The notes under the pieces were generated by a model. That model was given only the letters and a program-made list of their open reading frames with translations, searched no databases and had not been told where the DNA came from. The position numbers and the translations under genes are program-made. 64,000 nucleotides of DNA from Desulfosporosinus nitroreducens (GTDB lineage: Bacteria > Bacillota > Desulfitobacteriia > Desulfitobacteriales > Desulfitobacteriaceae), in contig NZ_JAMHFY010000014.1 of NCBI RefSeq assembly GCF_023897015.1, forward strand, positions 1 to 64,000. Direction: 5' to 3'. Positions 52,865 through 62,942 of this stretch are shown piece after piece (position 1 is the stretch's first letter; each line of letters starts with the position of its first letter).

Positions 52865-53419
52865 AATTAGATACTGCTAAAAACAGTGGTTTCTATCCTT
52901 TGAAAATTCTTTGCATTCACACAAATACCTGTAACAGGAAAAACTTGCAGAAAAAAATCGGCTTGTAGACGTTTTGAGTTTTACAGATGATTTTGCGCCC
53001 GAGGAGGTTATTGTATCTCGATAACAACAGATGTAGCAAAGCAAACCCCATGGATCTAATTCCTTACAAAAAATGGGTGTGATAAGTAAGGGGATATATT
53101 AAAATTGCATGAACTCTATTTTAATATATCTTCTTAAGATAATTGCTAAAGAAGATATGTATATTGGAGAAGTCGGGAAATGGTTCAACGAACTATTTAT
53201 CTCAAAATTATAATCTTCTTTTTGAAGATACAAAAAAATTTGTGTCAAATAAGATTAGGTAGCGAATTTAAGGTGAAAAAATAATCGTATGCCTGAAATC
53301 GGCGCAAATGATTTTGCGGAATGGAATTGAGTAACAAAAATTATAACAATTGAAGTAGCAGTTTTGGAATCCATGAAACGAAAGAAGAGTTCAACTTTAA
53401 GAAAGAGGGGGGAACTGTC

Positions 53420-53527
53420 ATGGATGAAAACATTATTCAATCCCTCAATTCTATAGGTAATAAAAATAAATTTCTATACGTAACCATACATTGGGATATT
53501 TGCTTGAAATTTTTAATTATCAAATAA
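53420..53527 (+). CDS. Candidate 35-aa small ORF with strong ribosome site
   Basis: ATG 53420 lies after GAGGGGGGA. The peptide MDENIIQSLNSIGNKNKF continues for 17 more residues to TAA. It could be a truncated gene start or a true small protein; nothing else marks it. Confidence 0.3.
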   Translation: MDENIIQSLNSIGNKNKFLYVTIHWDICLKFLIIK

Positions 53528-53651
53528 TTAAATAGAAATTATAGTTTTATTACCAAATGAAGTATTGCACATACAAATTTAGAGTGTTACTATAAAAAAG
53601 TGAGTGTATATTGTATTCGGTAAATCAGAAAGTAAAAAAGGGGAGAGAAAA

Positions 53652-55214
53652 ATGAAGAAATTCAAAAGGATCGCTGCTCTTGTTCTGTCAGTAGCTCTCG
53701 TCGGGGTTTCCTTGACTGGCTGCGGCGGATCCAAGGCAAGTAGCGACACCGCACCAAAGGCAAGCGACACCCTGATCTATGCTCAGGGCGCAGAGCCAAG
53801 AGGGCTGGACCCGGCAATGGTCGACGACGGTGAGTCGGCTAAAGTAATGATCAATATCTATGATGGGCTTTTAAAGTACAGCAAAGATTCTACAAAAGTT
53901 GAGCCTGCTCTAGCGAAAACTTGGGATCTGAGTAAGGACGGCCTTACATATACCTTCCATCTGCAAGAGGGCGTAAAATTCCATGACGGCACTGATTTTG
54001 ATGCTGAGGCTGTTAAGTTTAACATCGACCGCCAGTTGCCTCCGCAGGTGACTGAGGACATGGCTTACGCATCGTTTGTTTACGGTTCCGTGAAAGATGT
54101 TCAGGTTGTGGACAAGAACACAGTCAAAGTCAATCTGACAGCTCCCAGCACGCCTTTCCTCGCTAATCTGGCCATGGTTATGAGTGCACCTATTATCAGC
54201 CCCAAGGCTTTAAAAGACAATAACAACAATGTGAACCAGGCACCGGTTGGGACAGGTCCTTACAAGTTTGTAAAATGGGCAAAGGACGAAAACATTGTTT
54301 TAGTTCGCAATGACGAATACTGGGGAACTAAGGCCCTTACCAAGAATGTTATCTTCAAATTCATTAAAGACAACTCAGCACGCGTAGTTGCTTTAAACAA
54401 CGGCGAGGCTGATATGATTGATGGTATTGATGCCACTGTGGTCAAACAGATCACTGACGCAGGCAATAAAATCTTCCAAGCCCCGGGTATGAATATCAAT
54501 TACATGGCTTACAACACATCCAAAAAACCATTCAACGATCCTAAGCTCCGGGCTGCTATTTCTCAGTCTATCAATGTCCCAGAAATGGTGAAGAGCCTGT
54601 ATCAAGGTTACTCCGAACCAGCAACTTCCGTTCTGCCTACCTTTATGGAAGGGTATGACAAGAGCATCGCTCAAGTACCATACGATGTCGAGGCTGCTGC
54701 CAAAGCGATTAAAGCATCCGGATTAACTTCCGTAAAATTGATGACTTACACCAACCCCAGACCCTATAATTCAGCAACAGGACAAGCATTGGCTGAAGCG
54801 GTTCAAGGGTATCTTTCCAAAGTAGGCGTTACCTGCACTATCGATTCTTATGACTGGACAACTTATAAGGAAAAATTAAAAGCAGGGAATTACGATATCT
54901 GCTTCTACGGTTGGATTGGAGATAACGGAGATCCAGATAACTTTATGTATCTGTTAGCTCACGAAGATCCCACCATGAACGTTGCACTCTACAAAAATCC
55001 TGAATTTAACAAGTTAATTGTCAAGGGTGTGGAAACTCCTGCCGGTGACGATCGCATTGCGATTTACACCCAACTGGAAAAAATGGCTGCTGCAGACGCT
55101 GCATGGCTCCCAGTTTCCCACGCTGAAACACTTTGTGCCTACAGACCGAATATTAGTGATTTCTACTTCCATATGACCGGTGTCACACCGTTTGTTGGCG
55201 TATCGAAGAAATAA
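53652..55214 (+). CDS. Peptide-type ABC transporter substrate-binding lipoprotein (SBP family 5)
   Basis: ATG 53652 follows GGGGAGAG. The ~520-aa protein has a lipoprotein signal ending GVSLTGCGGS and the SBP_bac_5 pattern (EPRGLDPAMVDDGESAKVMI, then LSKDGLTYTFHLQEGVKFHDG). Such proteins bind di/oligopeptides, nickel complexes or other solutes. It leads the five-gene dpp-type operon; a small hairpin separates it from the permease genes. The exact ligand is not predictable. Confidence 0.9.
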   Translation: MKKFKRIAALVLSVALVGVSLTGCGGSKASSDTAPKASDTLIYAQGAEPRGLDPAMVDDGESAKVMINIYDGLLKYSKDSTKVEPALAKTWDLSKDGLTYTFHLQEGVKFHDGTDFDAEAVKFNIDRQLPPQVTEDMAYASFVYGSVKDVQVVDKNTVKVNLTAPSTPFLANLAMVMSAPIISPKALKDNNNNVNQAPVGTGPYKFVKWAKDENIVLVRNDEYWGTKALTKNVIFKFIKDNSARVVALNNGEADMIDGIDATVVKQITDAGNKIFQAPGMNINYMAYNTSKKPFNDPKLRAAISQSINVPEMVKSLYQGYSEPATSVLPTFMEGYDKSIAQVPYDVEAAAKAIKASGLTSVKLMTYTNPRPYNSATGQALAEAVQGYLSKVGVTCTIDSYDWTTYKEKLKAGNYDICFYGWIGDNGDPDNFMYLLAHEDPTMNVALYKNPEFNKLIVKGVETPAGDDRIAIYTQLEKMAAADAAWLPVSHAETLCAYRPNISDFYFHMTGVTPFVGVSKK

Positions 55215-55247
55215 CTCTGTTTTCGTATTGTGAATTTAGGCTGCCGA

Positions 55248-55269
55248 GAACCGGTCTTAAAACCGGTTC
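55248..55269 (+). terminator. Intra-operon hairpin after the binding-protein gene
   Basis: GAACCGGT pairs with ACCGGTTC, followed by CCGGTTTTGTTTTTTG. Partial termination here would give more binding protein than permease. Confidence 0.65.
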
Positions 55270-55302
55270 CCGGTTTTGTTTTTTGCTGAAAGGTTGTTGT
55301 AA

Positions 55303-56319
55303 ATGCTCAAATATATCTTTAAACGAATCTTGATGTTAATTCCCGTATTGATTGGGGTTTCCATTATTGTGTTTCTCATCATGCGCGTCTTTTCACCGGA
55401 TCCCGCTCCGATTGTTTTGGGCCAGCACGCAACACAGGAAGCTGTCGAGGTGTGGCGACAGGCAAATGGACTGAATGATCCTATTTATCTGCAGTATTTT
55501 AATTATATTACAGGTGCTCTAACCGGCGATCTAGGTACTTCTTACTATACCAAGATGCCCGTCGCAAAAGAGATTTTTGCCCGTTTTCCGGCCACAATCG
55601 AGTTGGCTTTAGTTGCTATAATGCTTGCTTCTTTTTTCGGTATCCTTATCGGTGTGATTTCTGCGGTGAAAAAGAACTCGATTTTCGATAATGCCGGTAT
55701 GTTTATTGCTCTGATCGGCGTTTCAATGCCGATTTTCTGGCTTGGTATTTTGCTGATTATTTTCTTTTCAGGCACGTTGCATTGGCTTCCCTCGAGTGGA
55801 AGAATTGACCCTATGTTGCAACCACTAGATATTACCGGTTTCTATTTAATTGATAGTTTGATGACAAACAATATAGACGCCTTTAAGGATGCTTTTCGGC
55901 ATTTGGTGCTGCCGGCAAGTGCCCTGGCAATGTACTCCATGGCTATCATTGCCAGAATGACCCGCTCTAGTATGCTGGAAACCTTGCAGCAGGATTTCAT
56001 TCGCACTGCCAGAGCTAAAGGAATTTCAGAAGGCAGAGTGATTATCAGGCACGCCCTTCGCAATGGGTTGATTCCCATTGTCACGGTTATTGGACTGCAA
56101 CTTGGCAGTCTTCTTGGCGGTGCTGTGCTAACGGAAACAGTGTTCTCCTGGCCCGGGATCGGTGCCTATACCGTGGCCTGCATCCTAAAGTCGGATTTTC
56201 CTGTGGTGCAGGGGGTTGTCTTGCTCATTGCTTCAATTTTCGTGCTTGTAAACTTGATTGTTGATGTGATCTATGCATTCCTTGATCCACGTATTAAATA
56301 TTCTAAAAAAGAGGTGTAG
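55303..56319 (+). CDS. dppB: Peptide ABC transporter permease (DppB/OppB)
   Basis: 338 aa with six helices. The EAA loop ARMTRSSMLETLQQDFIRTARAKGISEG is in the usual place, and the N-terminal MLKYIFKRILMLIPVLIGVS is diagnostic of the DppB type. It lies directly upstream of dppC with a 3-nt gap. Confidence 0.92.
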   Translation: MLKYIFKRILMLIPVLIGVSIIVFLIMRVFSPDPAPIVLGQHATQEAVEVWRQANGLNDPIYLQYFNYITGALTGDLGTSYYTKMPVAKEIFARFPATIELALVAIMLASFFGILIGVISAVKKNSIFDNAGMFIALIGVSMPIFWLGILLIIFFSGTLHWLPSSGRIDPMLQPLDITGFYLIDSLMTNNIDAFKDAFRHLVLPASALAMYSMAIIARMTRSSMLETLQQDFIRTARAKGISEGRVIIRHALRNGLIPIVTVIGLQLGSLLGGAVLTETVFSWPGIGAYTVACILKSDFPVVQGVVLLIASIFVLVNLIVDVIYAFLDPRIKYSKKEV

Positions 56320-56322
56320 CTT

Positions 56323-57255
56323 GTGGCTAAAGATAATAGTGCGAATTCAGATGAGAATTTGATGCAGGCTGCAGAATATGTGGAGAAACCGGAATCGCAG
56401 CTGAAAGAAATGTGGGAAACCCTTAGGCAGAATAAGGCCGCAGTTGTTGGTCTGGTTATCATCGCTTTGCTGGCCCTGATTGCCATTACTGTATGGATAA
56501 GTGAGCTAATAGGAATACAGATATTGCCCTATGATCCCAATTATTCCGATATGACTAAAAGCTTTATCTGGCCAAATGCCGAGCACTGGTTTGGAACGGA
56601 TCAACTGGGCAGAGACCTGTTCAGCAGAATTATTGACGGCACAAAGATCTCGCTGTTTGTAGGAGTTACGGCCGTTGCGATTTCTCTTTCCATCGGAGTT
56701 CTGTTAGGATCCATTGCGGGGTACCGCGGTGGCAAGACGGATGCTCTCATTATGCGGACAATGGATGTAATGCTGGCTATTCCGTCTATTTTGCTGGCCA
56801 TCGCCTTTATGGCGGCGCTAGGCAAGGGATTGGACAAGGCAGTCATTGCTATCGGTCTAGTTTCCATTCCGGAATATGCCCGAATAGTTCGAGGAAGTAT
56901 TCTTTCTGTCAAAGAAAATGACTATGTCCAAGCTGCAAGGGTCATTGGCAATGGGGACAGTCGTATTATTTTCAAGCATATTTTACCGAATATTATTTCC
57001 CTGATTGTCGTCCGGGCCACCCTGGGTATATCTAGTGCTGTGCTAGACACAGCAGCACTTGGCTTTTTAGGTTTGGGTGTTCAGCCACCGTTTGCCGAGT
57101 GGGGCGATATGCTGGGCAGAGCAAGGGGTTTTATTTTCACTGCACCCTATACACTGATTTTCCCCGGTATTGCTATCACCATTACTGTACTGGCGTTTAA
57201 CCTGTTTGGCGACGGACTTCGAGATGCCTTAGATCCGAAATCCAGAATAAAATAA
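56323..57255 (+). CDS. dppC: Peptide ABC transporter permease (DppC/OppC)
   Basis: 310 aa from GTG 56323 (after GAGGTG) with the FGTDQLGRDLFSRIIDGTKI and EYARIVRGSILSVKENDYVQ motifs of DppC, and six helices. It pairs with DppB to form the pore. Ends with FNLFGDGLRDALDPK, the family terminus. Confidence 0.92.
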   Translation: MAKDNSANSDENLMQAAEYVEKPESQLKEMWETLRQNKAAVVGLVIIALLALIAITVWISELIGIQILPYDPNYSDMTKSFIWPNAEHWFGTDQLGRDLFSRIIDGTKISLFVGVTAVAISLSIGVLLGSIAGYRGGKTDALIMRTMDVMLAIPSILLAIAFMAALGKGLDKAVIAIGLVSIPEYARIVRGSILSVKENDYVQAARVIGNGDSRIIFKHILPNIISLIVVRATLGISSAVLDTAALGFLGLGVQPPFAEWGDMLGRARGFIFTAPYTLIFPGIAITITVLAFNLFGDGLRDALDPKSRIK

Positions 57256-57269
57256 GGGTGGTGAATAGG

Positions 57270-58256
57270 ATGTTACTGGAAGTTAAAAATTTAAGAACGG
57301 AATTCAAACTGAAGCGTGGCACTGTAAGGGCCGTCGATGATGTCAGTTTTACTATAGATAAAGGCGAGATTCTGGCCATTGTTGGCGAATCCGGCTCAGG
57401 AAAAAGCGTGACATCCCTTTCCCTTATGGGACTTATCCAGAAACCGGGCGGAGTTGCTGGCGGAGAGATCTTATTTAAATCTCAGGATTTGTCTAAGTTG
57501 AGCCAAAAAGAACTGCAAGAAATCCGTGGCAATAAGATCTCCATGATATTCCAAGAACCGATGACGTCTTTAAATCCGGTTTGGCGTATCAAGGATCAGA
57601 TCATGGAAAACATTATGACGCATATGAAAATGTCTAAAAAAGAAGCCCTGGCACGCACTGTTGAAATGCTGGATACAGTAGGCATACCTTCCCCGGCCGA
57701 ACGTGCCAACGACTATCCCCATCAGATGAGCGGTGGAATGCGCCAGAGAGTCATGACCGCTATGGCACTTTCCTGCGAACCGGATCTTTTGATTGCCGAC
57801 GAACCGACTACGGCACTGGACGTAACAATTCAGGCTCAAATTCTGGAGTTGCTTTATCAAATGAGGGAAAAGTTTAATATGGCTGTTCTGCTCATCACCC
57901 ATGATTTAGGCGTTGTTTACGAAGCAGCCGATCGGGTTATCGTAATGTACTGCGGTAAAATTGTGGAGGAAGCCGACGTGAAGACCCTTTTTGAGCAACC
58001 CCAACATCCTTATACGGTTGGTTTGCTGCAATCTATTCCTCAAATCGATAATGAGAGTGATGAACATTTATTCATGATCAAAGGTATGGTGCCTAACCCC
58101 TTGCATATGCCGCCAGGCTGTTCCTTTTCCGACCGCTGCGACCGTTGCATGGAACGTTGCACCAAAGAAATGCCGGAGTTGCAAGAAATTAACGGGCACA
58201 AGGTACGTTGCTTTTTATATGACAAAGCCGAGGAAGGGGAATTGAGCGCAAAATGA
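57270..58256 (+). CDS. dppD: Peptide ABC transporter ATPase (DppD/OppD)
   Basis: About 328 aa from ATG 57270. Walker A GESGSGKS, signature [15 protein letters not shown], Walker [14 protein letters not shown], and the C-terminal oligopeptide ABC tail with [14 protein letters not shown], a possible Fe-S or zinc cysteine set. It overlaps dppF by 4 nt. Confidence 0.92.
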   Translation: MLLEVKNLRTEFKLKRGTVRAVDDVSFTIDKGEILAIVGESGSGKSVTSLSLMGLIQKPGGVAGGEILFKSQDLSKLSQKELQEIRGNKISMIFQEPMTSLNPVWRIKDQIMENIMTHMKMSKKEALARTVEMLDTVGIPSPAERANDYPHQMSGGMRQRVMTAMALSCEPDLLIADEPTTALDVTIQAQILELLYQMREKFNMAVLLITHDLGVVYEAADRVIVMYCGKIVEEADVKTLFEQPQHPYTVGLLQSIPQIDNESDEHLFMIKGMVPNPLHMPPGCSFSDRCDRCMERCTKEMPELQEINGHKVRCFLYDKAEEGELSAK

Positions 58257-59215
58257 ACGAAGTATTAATGAAAGTTCAAGACCTTTCCAAGTATTTTACC
58301 ATTGATACTGATTGGCGCGGCAAGCCTGTTTCCGTTTTAAAAGCAGTTGATGAAGTGTCCTTAACCATTAACAAAGGGGAGGCCTTCGGTCTAGTTGGCG
58401 AATCGGGTTGCGGGAAAACAACCCTGGGTAAAATACTGGTCAATCTTTACAGTCCTACAAGCGGAAAGATATTTTTTGAGGGCAAGGAACTGTCCGCTCT
58501 AAATAAGAAACAGCGCCGTTCCTATTGCAAGGATATCCAGATGATTTTCCAGGATCCGTACGCTTCTTTAAATCCCAGAATGACAGTTGGGGATATCATC
58601 GCCGAACCAATCATCATCAACAAGCTGCTTCCGATGAGTGAAGTGGAAGAGCGTGTCATCTTTCTCTTAAACTGTGTGGGCCTGGCAAGGCACCAGCGCA
58701 ACCGCTTTCCGCATGAGTTCTCCGGCGGTCAGAGGCAGCGGGTGGGGATTGCCCGGGCCTTGGCTGTGGAGCCCAAGCTAATCGTCTGTGATGAGCCGGT
58801 TTCCGCCTTGGATGTTTCCATCCAAGCTCAGGTCTTAAATCTGCTCGATGATTTAAAGGAAGAGTTCAAGCTTACTTATCTGTTTATTGCTCATGGCTTA
58901 GGGGTAGTCAAACACATCAGCGACAGGGTAGGTGTGATGTATTTGGGGAAACTGGTTGAAATCGCTCCGAAAAAAGAGCTTTACGCCAACCCCCTGAACC
59001 CTTACACTCAGGCCTTACTTTCGGCTATTCCGGTCATTAATTCGGAGAAAAAGGAACGCATTATCTTAAAGGGCGACGTGCCCAGTCCGATTAATCCACC
59101 CGCCGGTTGCCGCTTCAGTTCCCGCTGTTTTAAGGAGTTTGAACCTTGCAAACTAAATACACCGAAACTGAAAGAAGTTTCTCCCGGCCATTGGGTTGCC
59201 TGTCATTTGTTTTAA
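58253..59215 (+). CDS. dppF: Peptide ABC transporter ATPase (DppF/OppF)
   Basis: 320 aa: Walker [10 protein letters not shown], signature [15 protein letters not shown], Walker [14 protein letters not shown], and the C-terminal tail with the [14 protein letters not shown] cysteines. It forms the second ATPase of the complex. The H-loop reads [10 protein letters not shown] where most relatives have AHDL, an unusual Asp to Gly change. Confidence 0.92.
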   Translation: MNEVLMKVQDLSKYFTIDTDWRGKPVSVLKAVDEVSLTINKGEAFGLVGESGCGKTTLGKILVNLYSPTSGKIFFEGKELSALNKKQRRSYCKDIQMIFQDPYASLNPRMTVGDIIAEPIIINKLLPMSEVEERVIFLLNCVGLARHQRNRFPHEFSGGQRQRVGIARALAVEPKLIVCDEPVSALDVSIQAQVLNLLDDLKEEFKLTYLFIAHGLGVVKHISDRVGVMYLGKLVEIAPKKELYANPLNPYTQALLSAIPVINSEKKERIILKGDVPSPINPPAGCRFSSRCFKEFEPCKLNTPKLKEVSPGHWVACHLF

Positions 59216-59319
59216 AATGAAATTTCCTTGAGTGACGGATAACGGGATAGTAAAATTTTACCATATGCCTTTTTTGTTCACATAAGCCATGCTATAATGG
59301 GACAAGGGGGGACATATCT

Positions 59320-59742
59320 ATGCGAAAGGTACCCGTGGAGCTGCAATCTTGGAAGGAATTTTTTCAGGCCCGAGTTGAGATAGCTGCTGTTTATTTATTT
59401 GGATCACTTGGGACAGAGTTTGAGCATCCGCAGAGTGACATCGATTTGGGGGTAGTTTTTACTCGCCCAGTTACATTATCGGAAGAGTTGGAGCTGGATG
59501 GAGCCTTAAGCATTCATATTGGTCATGATCGAATAGATTTGGTAAATCTGAATCGCTCACCTATCGCTTTACAATTTCGTGCACTCCAGGAAGGCATGCT
59601 TCTTTACGAAGGAGATTATGTAAAACATAGCGATTTTATTGAATGTGTGATAAAGACTTATCCTGACTATGCAGTTAAGTATGCAGTATTCGCTCGAGAT
59701 TACGAGTTGGCTCTTAAGGAGGAATACAGTCATGGTGGATAA
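59320..59742 (+). CDS. mntA: MNT-domain nucleotidyltransferase antitoxin MntA
   Basis: 140 aa with the nucleotidyltransferase motif GS-x10-DxD intact (GS at 28-29, D40 and D42; SDIDLGV). MntA proteins of type VII systems neutralise the HepT toxin by AMPylating a tyrosine near its active site. The gene overlaps hepT by 11 nt. A TATAAT at 59293-59298 provides a -10 box. No ribosome site stronger than AAGGGGGG is needed before ATG 59320. Confidence 0.88.
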   Translation: MRKVPVELQSWKEFFQARVEIAAVYLFGSLGTEFEHPQSDIDLGVVFTRPVTLSEELELDGALSIHIGHDRIDLVNLNRSPIALQFRALQEGMLLYEGDYVKHSDFIECVIKTYPDYAVKYAVFARDYELALKEEYSHGG

Positions 59743-60148
59743 GGATATCATGCAGCGAAAACTTTCTTTCATAGATTTAAAGTTGCGTAATTTAGAGACT
59801 TTAAAGCTCATAGAACGTCAGGACTTTTTAGCCAGTTTTCAGGCGGTAGATGCGGCGAAATATAACCTGCAAGTTTGTATTGAGGCCTTAATAGATGTTT
59901 CTAATCATATAGTAGCAAGAGAGCGGTGGGGAATCCCCAATACATCTGCAGAAGCTGTTAAGCTATTAATAAAACATGGGATATTGGGTGAAGATAAAGA
60001 ACACTCGCTAGTGCAAATGGTGAAGTTCCGTAATCGAATTGTGCACCTGTACCAAGAGGTTGATGACGCTGAGATTTATCGGATTTTACAAGAAAACCTT
60101 AAGGATATAAAAGGCTTTATCCAGGCAGTGATAAACAGATTTTTTTAA
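59732..60148 (+). CDS. hepT: HEPN-domain toxin HepT (DUF86)
   Basis: 138 aa from ATG 59732, after TAAGGAGG; the longer ORF from 59669 overlaps mntA without a site. It has the HEPN RNase motif R-x4-H-x-Y (R100, H105, Y107 in FRNRIVHLYQ). HepT cleaves RNA or tRNA ends; Tyr107 is the residue expected to be AMPylated by MntA. The pair order (mntA then hepT) and overlap are typical. Confidence 0.9.
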   Translation: MVDKDIMQRKLSFIDLKLRNLETLKLIERQDFLASFQAVDAAKYNLQVCIEALIDVSNHIVARERWGIPNTSAEAVKLLIKHGILGEDKEHSLVQMVKFRNRIVHLYQEVDDAEIYRILQENLKDIKGFIQAVINRFF

Positions 60149-60192
60149 CTCAGCAAATACTATGTGTATCAGCTATCCCGCTTAGAGAAGGC

Positions 60193-60226
60193 AGGCCTTA
60201 GGAGCGCAAACTCCTAAGGCCTTTTT
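60193..60226 (+). terminator. Terminator of the mntA-hepT operon
   Basis: AGGCCTTAGGAG pairs with CTCCTAAGGCCT around a 6-nt loop, then T4. The remaining gap 60227-60689 holds AT-rich sequence and no gene I can support. Confidence 0.85.
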
Positions 60227-60689
60227 GGGCTAAATATGCATTTGAGTGGTTAGAACATCTTCGTTATGAAGCGAAAAAACCCTCCGAGCCTAGCCAAAGG
60301 GTGCTGCGTTTTTGCTGAGTGGTTCGAATCGACGAATGGAGAAACACTTACTCATGAGCGTGTCACTCCTACAGACCAGCGCGAATACAAATCCTACTTA
60401 TTAATACATATGAAACGCACTCCATCGACGGTCAGTAGCGATTGTCATCCGAATAATTGGTCGTTCAGTGGCTCATTTTGTTCTGGATATTCACTCTAAT
60501 TTATAGTACAGCCCCATAATCACTGTTCCGAGAACTGCGGGATTCAGAGGGGATTTGAAAAAGATAAGCATAAATTTGCTTAAATATGGATTTGCATTAT
60601 AATTTAGTTTGGGTTATTACCTAATGTTTAGTAATCTTATACTTTGAAAGCCAGTATCAGGAAACGCATAATGAAAGAGAGACCTCTAA

Positions 60690-62135
60690 ATGAACAAGGG
60701 TAATTTTAACGACTTTCAATTAAGTGGTGAGTTATTAAAAGCAATTAGCTTATTAAATTTCACCAGTCCCAGCAAAGTCCAGGAGCAGGTGATCCCGGCT
60801 GTCTTGGCCCAAAAGGATATCATCGTCAAGTCCCAGACCGGAAGCGGAAAGACGGCAGCCTTTGCCATCCCTATTTGTGAATTGGTGGATTGGGAACAGA
60901 ATAAGCCACAGGCATTAGTGCTTACCCCTACCAGAGAACTTGCAGTTCAGGTCAAAGAAGATCTGTTTCATATCGGCAGATTTAGAAGAATAAAAGTAGC
61001 ATCAATTTTTGGGAAGTACCCTTTTCATGTTCAGGAAAAGGAACTTAAACAAAAAACCCATGTTGTGGTTGGAACCCCGGGTCGCTTGATCGATCATATC
61101 GAAAGAGGGACCTTGGATATATCAAATATAAAATATTTGGTCATCGATGAAGCAGATGAGATGCTGAATATGGGCTTTATCGAGCAAATCGAAACTATCG
61201 TTGCCAACTTGTCTCAAGAACGGGTGACCATTTTGTTGTCAGCGACAATGCCCCAAGACATCAATGTTTTATGCAGTAAGATTATGAAAAATCCCATCCG
61301 CGTGGAAATCGAAGAACAGAATCCGGCGGCAGATCGGATCGCTCAGGAAAGATATCATGTCGATCAGACAGACAAGATGAAACTTCTGAGAGATCTGACG
61401 ATTGTTGAAAACCCGGACAGCTGCATGATATTTTGCAATACTAAACAAACGGTTGATGAAGTTTACACTGAACTCGTGAAGCTGGACTATTCTTGTGATA
61501 AGCTTCATGGCGGAATGGAACAACGAGATCGATTGAATGTTATGAAGGAATTTAAACAAGGGTATTTCAGGTATCTATGTGCGACAGATGTTGCCTCGAG
61601 AGGTCTGGATATCGAGGACATTACCTTGGTCATCAATTATGACATCCCATACGACCGAGAAAGCTATGTTCATCGGATCGGAAGAACAGGTCGAGTCAAC
61701 AAACTGGGTAAGGCCATAACCTTTGTTACCAAAAATGAGGATAAGTTTTTAAAGGAAATCCACGACTACATCGGCAAAGAGATTCTTTTAAAGGAACGAC
61801 CGGAAGAAGAAACGGTGCATGAGTCGAAACAAGATTTTATGGAGAAAAACAATGCGTTGCCAGAAATCAAGGAAACAAAAGGCGTGCAGTTGAGCACCGA
61901 AATCATGAAGATCCATGTGAATGCCGGGAAGAAAACGAAGATGAGACCCGTCGATATTGTGGGCACTCTTTGCAGTATTGAGGGTATTACTGCGGCAGAT
62001 ATTGGGATCATCAATATCCTGGATGTATCCACCTTTGTCGAAATCTTAAACAATAAAGGGGAGTTAGTGTTGCAGAATCTGCAAAACACTCCAATCAAGG
62101 GCCGGCTTCGCAAGGTAAGCAAAGCGGACAGGTAA
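60690..62135 (+). CDS. dbpA: DEAD-box RNA helicase DbpA (YxiN type)
   Basis: 481 aa with the helicase motifs SQTGSGKTAAF (I), PTRELA (Ia), TPGR (Ib), DEAD (II), SAT (III), and HRIGRTGR (VI), followed by a linker and a C-terminal ~75-residue DbpA RNA-binding (RRM) domain (MRPVDIVGTLCSIEGITAAD). The protein binds hairpin 92 of 23S rRNA and assists large-subunit assembly. Length and the C-domain match B. subtilis YxiN. Single gene with its own terminator. Confidence 0.93.
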   Translation: MNKGNFNDFQLSGELLKAISLLNFTSPSKVQEQVIPAVLAQKDIIVKSQTGSGKTAAFAIPICELVDWEQNKPQALVLTPTRELAVQVKEDLFHIGRFRRIKVASIFGKYPFHVQEKELKQKTHVVVGTPGRLIDHIERGTLDISNIKYLVIDEADEMLNMGFIEQIETIVANLSQERVTILLSATMPQDINVLCSKIMKNPIRVEIEEQNPAADRIAQERYHVDQTDKMKLLRDLTIVENPDSCMIFCNTKQTVDEVYTELVKLDYSCDKLHGGMEQRDRLNVMKEFKQGYFRYLCATDVASRGLDIEDITLVINYDIPYDRESYVHRIGRTGRVNKLGKAITFVTKNEDKFLKEIHDYIGKEILLKERPEEETVHESKQDFMEKNNALPEIKETKGVQLSTEIMKIHVNAGKKTKMRPVDIVGTLCSIEGITAADIGIINILDVSTFVEILNNKGELVLQNLQNTPIKGRLRKVSKADR

Positions 62136-62184
62136 AAGGAGCCCTGATTTAGATCTCAACTCTCGGTAAAGTGCCGAACACTCA

Positions 62185-62224
62185 AAAACAAGGTGTTTCG
62201 CTGTTTAGCGGGACACCTTGTTTT
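62185..62224 (+). terminator. Terminator of dbpA
   Basis: AAAACAAGGTGT pairs with ACACCTTGTTTT. Confidence 0.8.
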
Positions 62225-62268
62225 ACTAGTTAACACTAATCAAGAAAAAGCAATTTCACATAACGACC

Positions 62269-62565
62269 CTATTTCATAGTAAATTCGGTTGCTATCGCGT
62301 TCGTAAGCATTTCTTTCCAAGAATTAAATTTGGTAGTCTTTACTACATGAGCATCTATGTCTTCATCTGAGATAGCTTCATAATCTTCTTCAGAATTTAC
62401 TTCAAATCCACCAGATGACAGCAACTCGTCAATGGAATCAAACTGTGTGTACTGTTGCATAAATTGAGACGAAAAAAGATCGGTAAATGGAATTGAACCT
62501 TCTGCGGCATTAGTTGCATTCTGCTGTTGATCGGGCTCAGCTTCAATATTATTGAAATCCTCCAT
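62269..62565 (-). CDS. Small acidic protein of unknown function
   Basis: 98 aa from ATG 62565 (MEDFNN), after AGAGGTGATCA. It is very acidic and polar (SSGGFEVNSEEDYEAISDED), with no Cys or membrane segment. No family recognised. It lies alone between dbpA and the YVTN gene. The 62578-62860 gap shows no gene. Confidence 0.55.
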   Translation of the reverse strand: MEDFNNIEAEPDQQQNATNAAEGSIPFTDLFSSQFMQQYTQFDSIDELLSSGGFEVNSEEDYEAISDEDIDAHVVKTTKFNSWKEMLTNAIATEFTMK

Positions 62566-62860
62566 CAAAATGATCACCTCTCCCTTGATTTTCTTTACAT
62601 TTTAGTATTGTCCATAGTTACATTGCAGATACCATCTCGTCTTTTTCAATCCTGCCATCCCGGAAACGAACTATACGGCGAGTATAATTCACATTAAACG
62701 AAATGATCGTTTATTATTGGTCCATGAGAAATAAAGATGAAAACAAAAGTGAAGCCATTTTTTTTGAGACAGCCCCATGTTCTTTTAATAACCAGTGGGA
62801 TACTGCTGGCCGGCAAGGTTTTAGCAGTCTTTAGCGAAGTTATTCCATACTTTTGAGGAC

Positions 62861-62899
62861 AACAAGACCTCTTGGGTAAATCGCTCGGGAGGTCTTGTT
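62861..62899 (-). terminator. Terminator of the YVTN gene
   Basis: AACAAGACCTC (62861-62871) pairs with GAGGTCTTGTT (62889-62899) just past the minus-strand stop. Confidence 0.75.
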
Positions 62900-62942
62900 T
62901 CTTAGGTTAAGCCAACAACCCCCGCTCTCAAAAAGGTTTAAC

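Noticed and set aside
60266-60499. 77-codon ORF before dbpA
   Set aside because: No ribosome site, and unusual residue mix; it follows a terminator and no homology is apparent.
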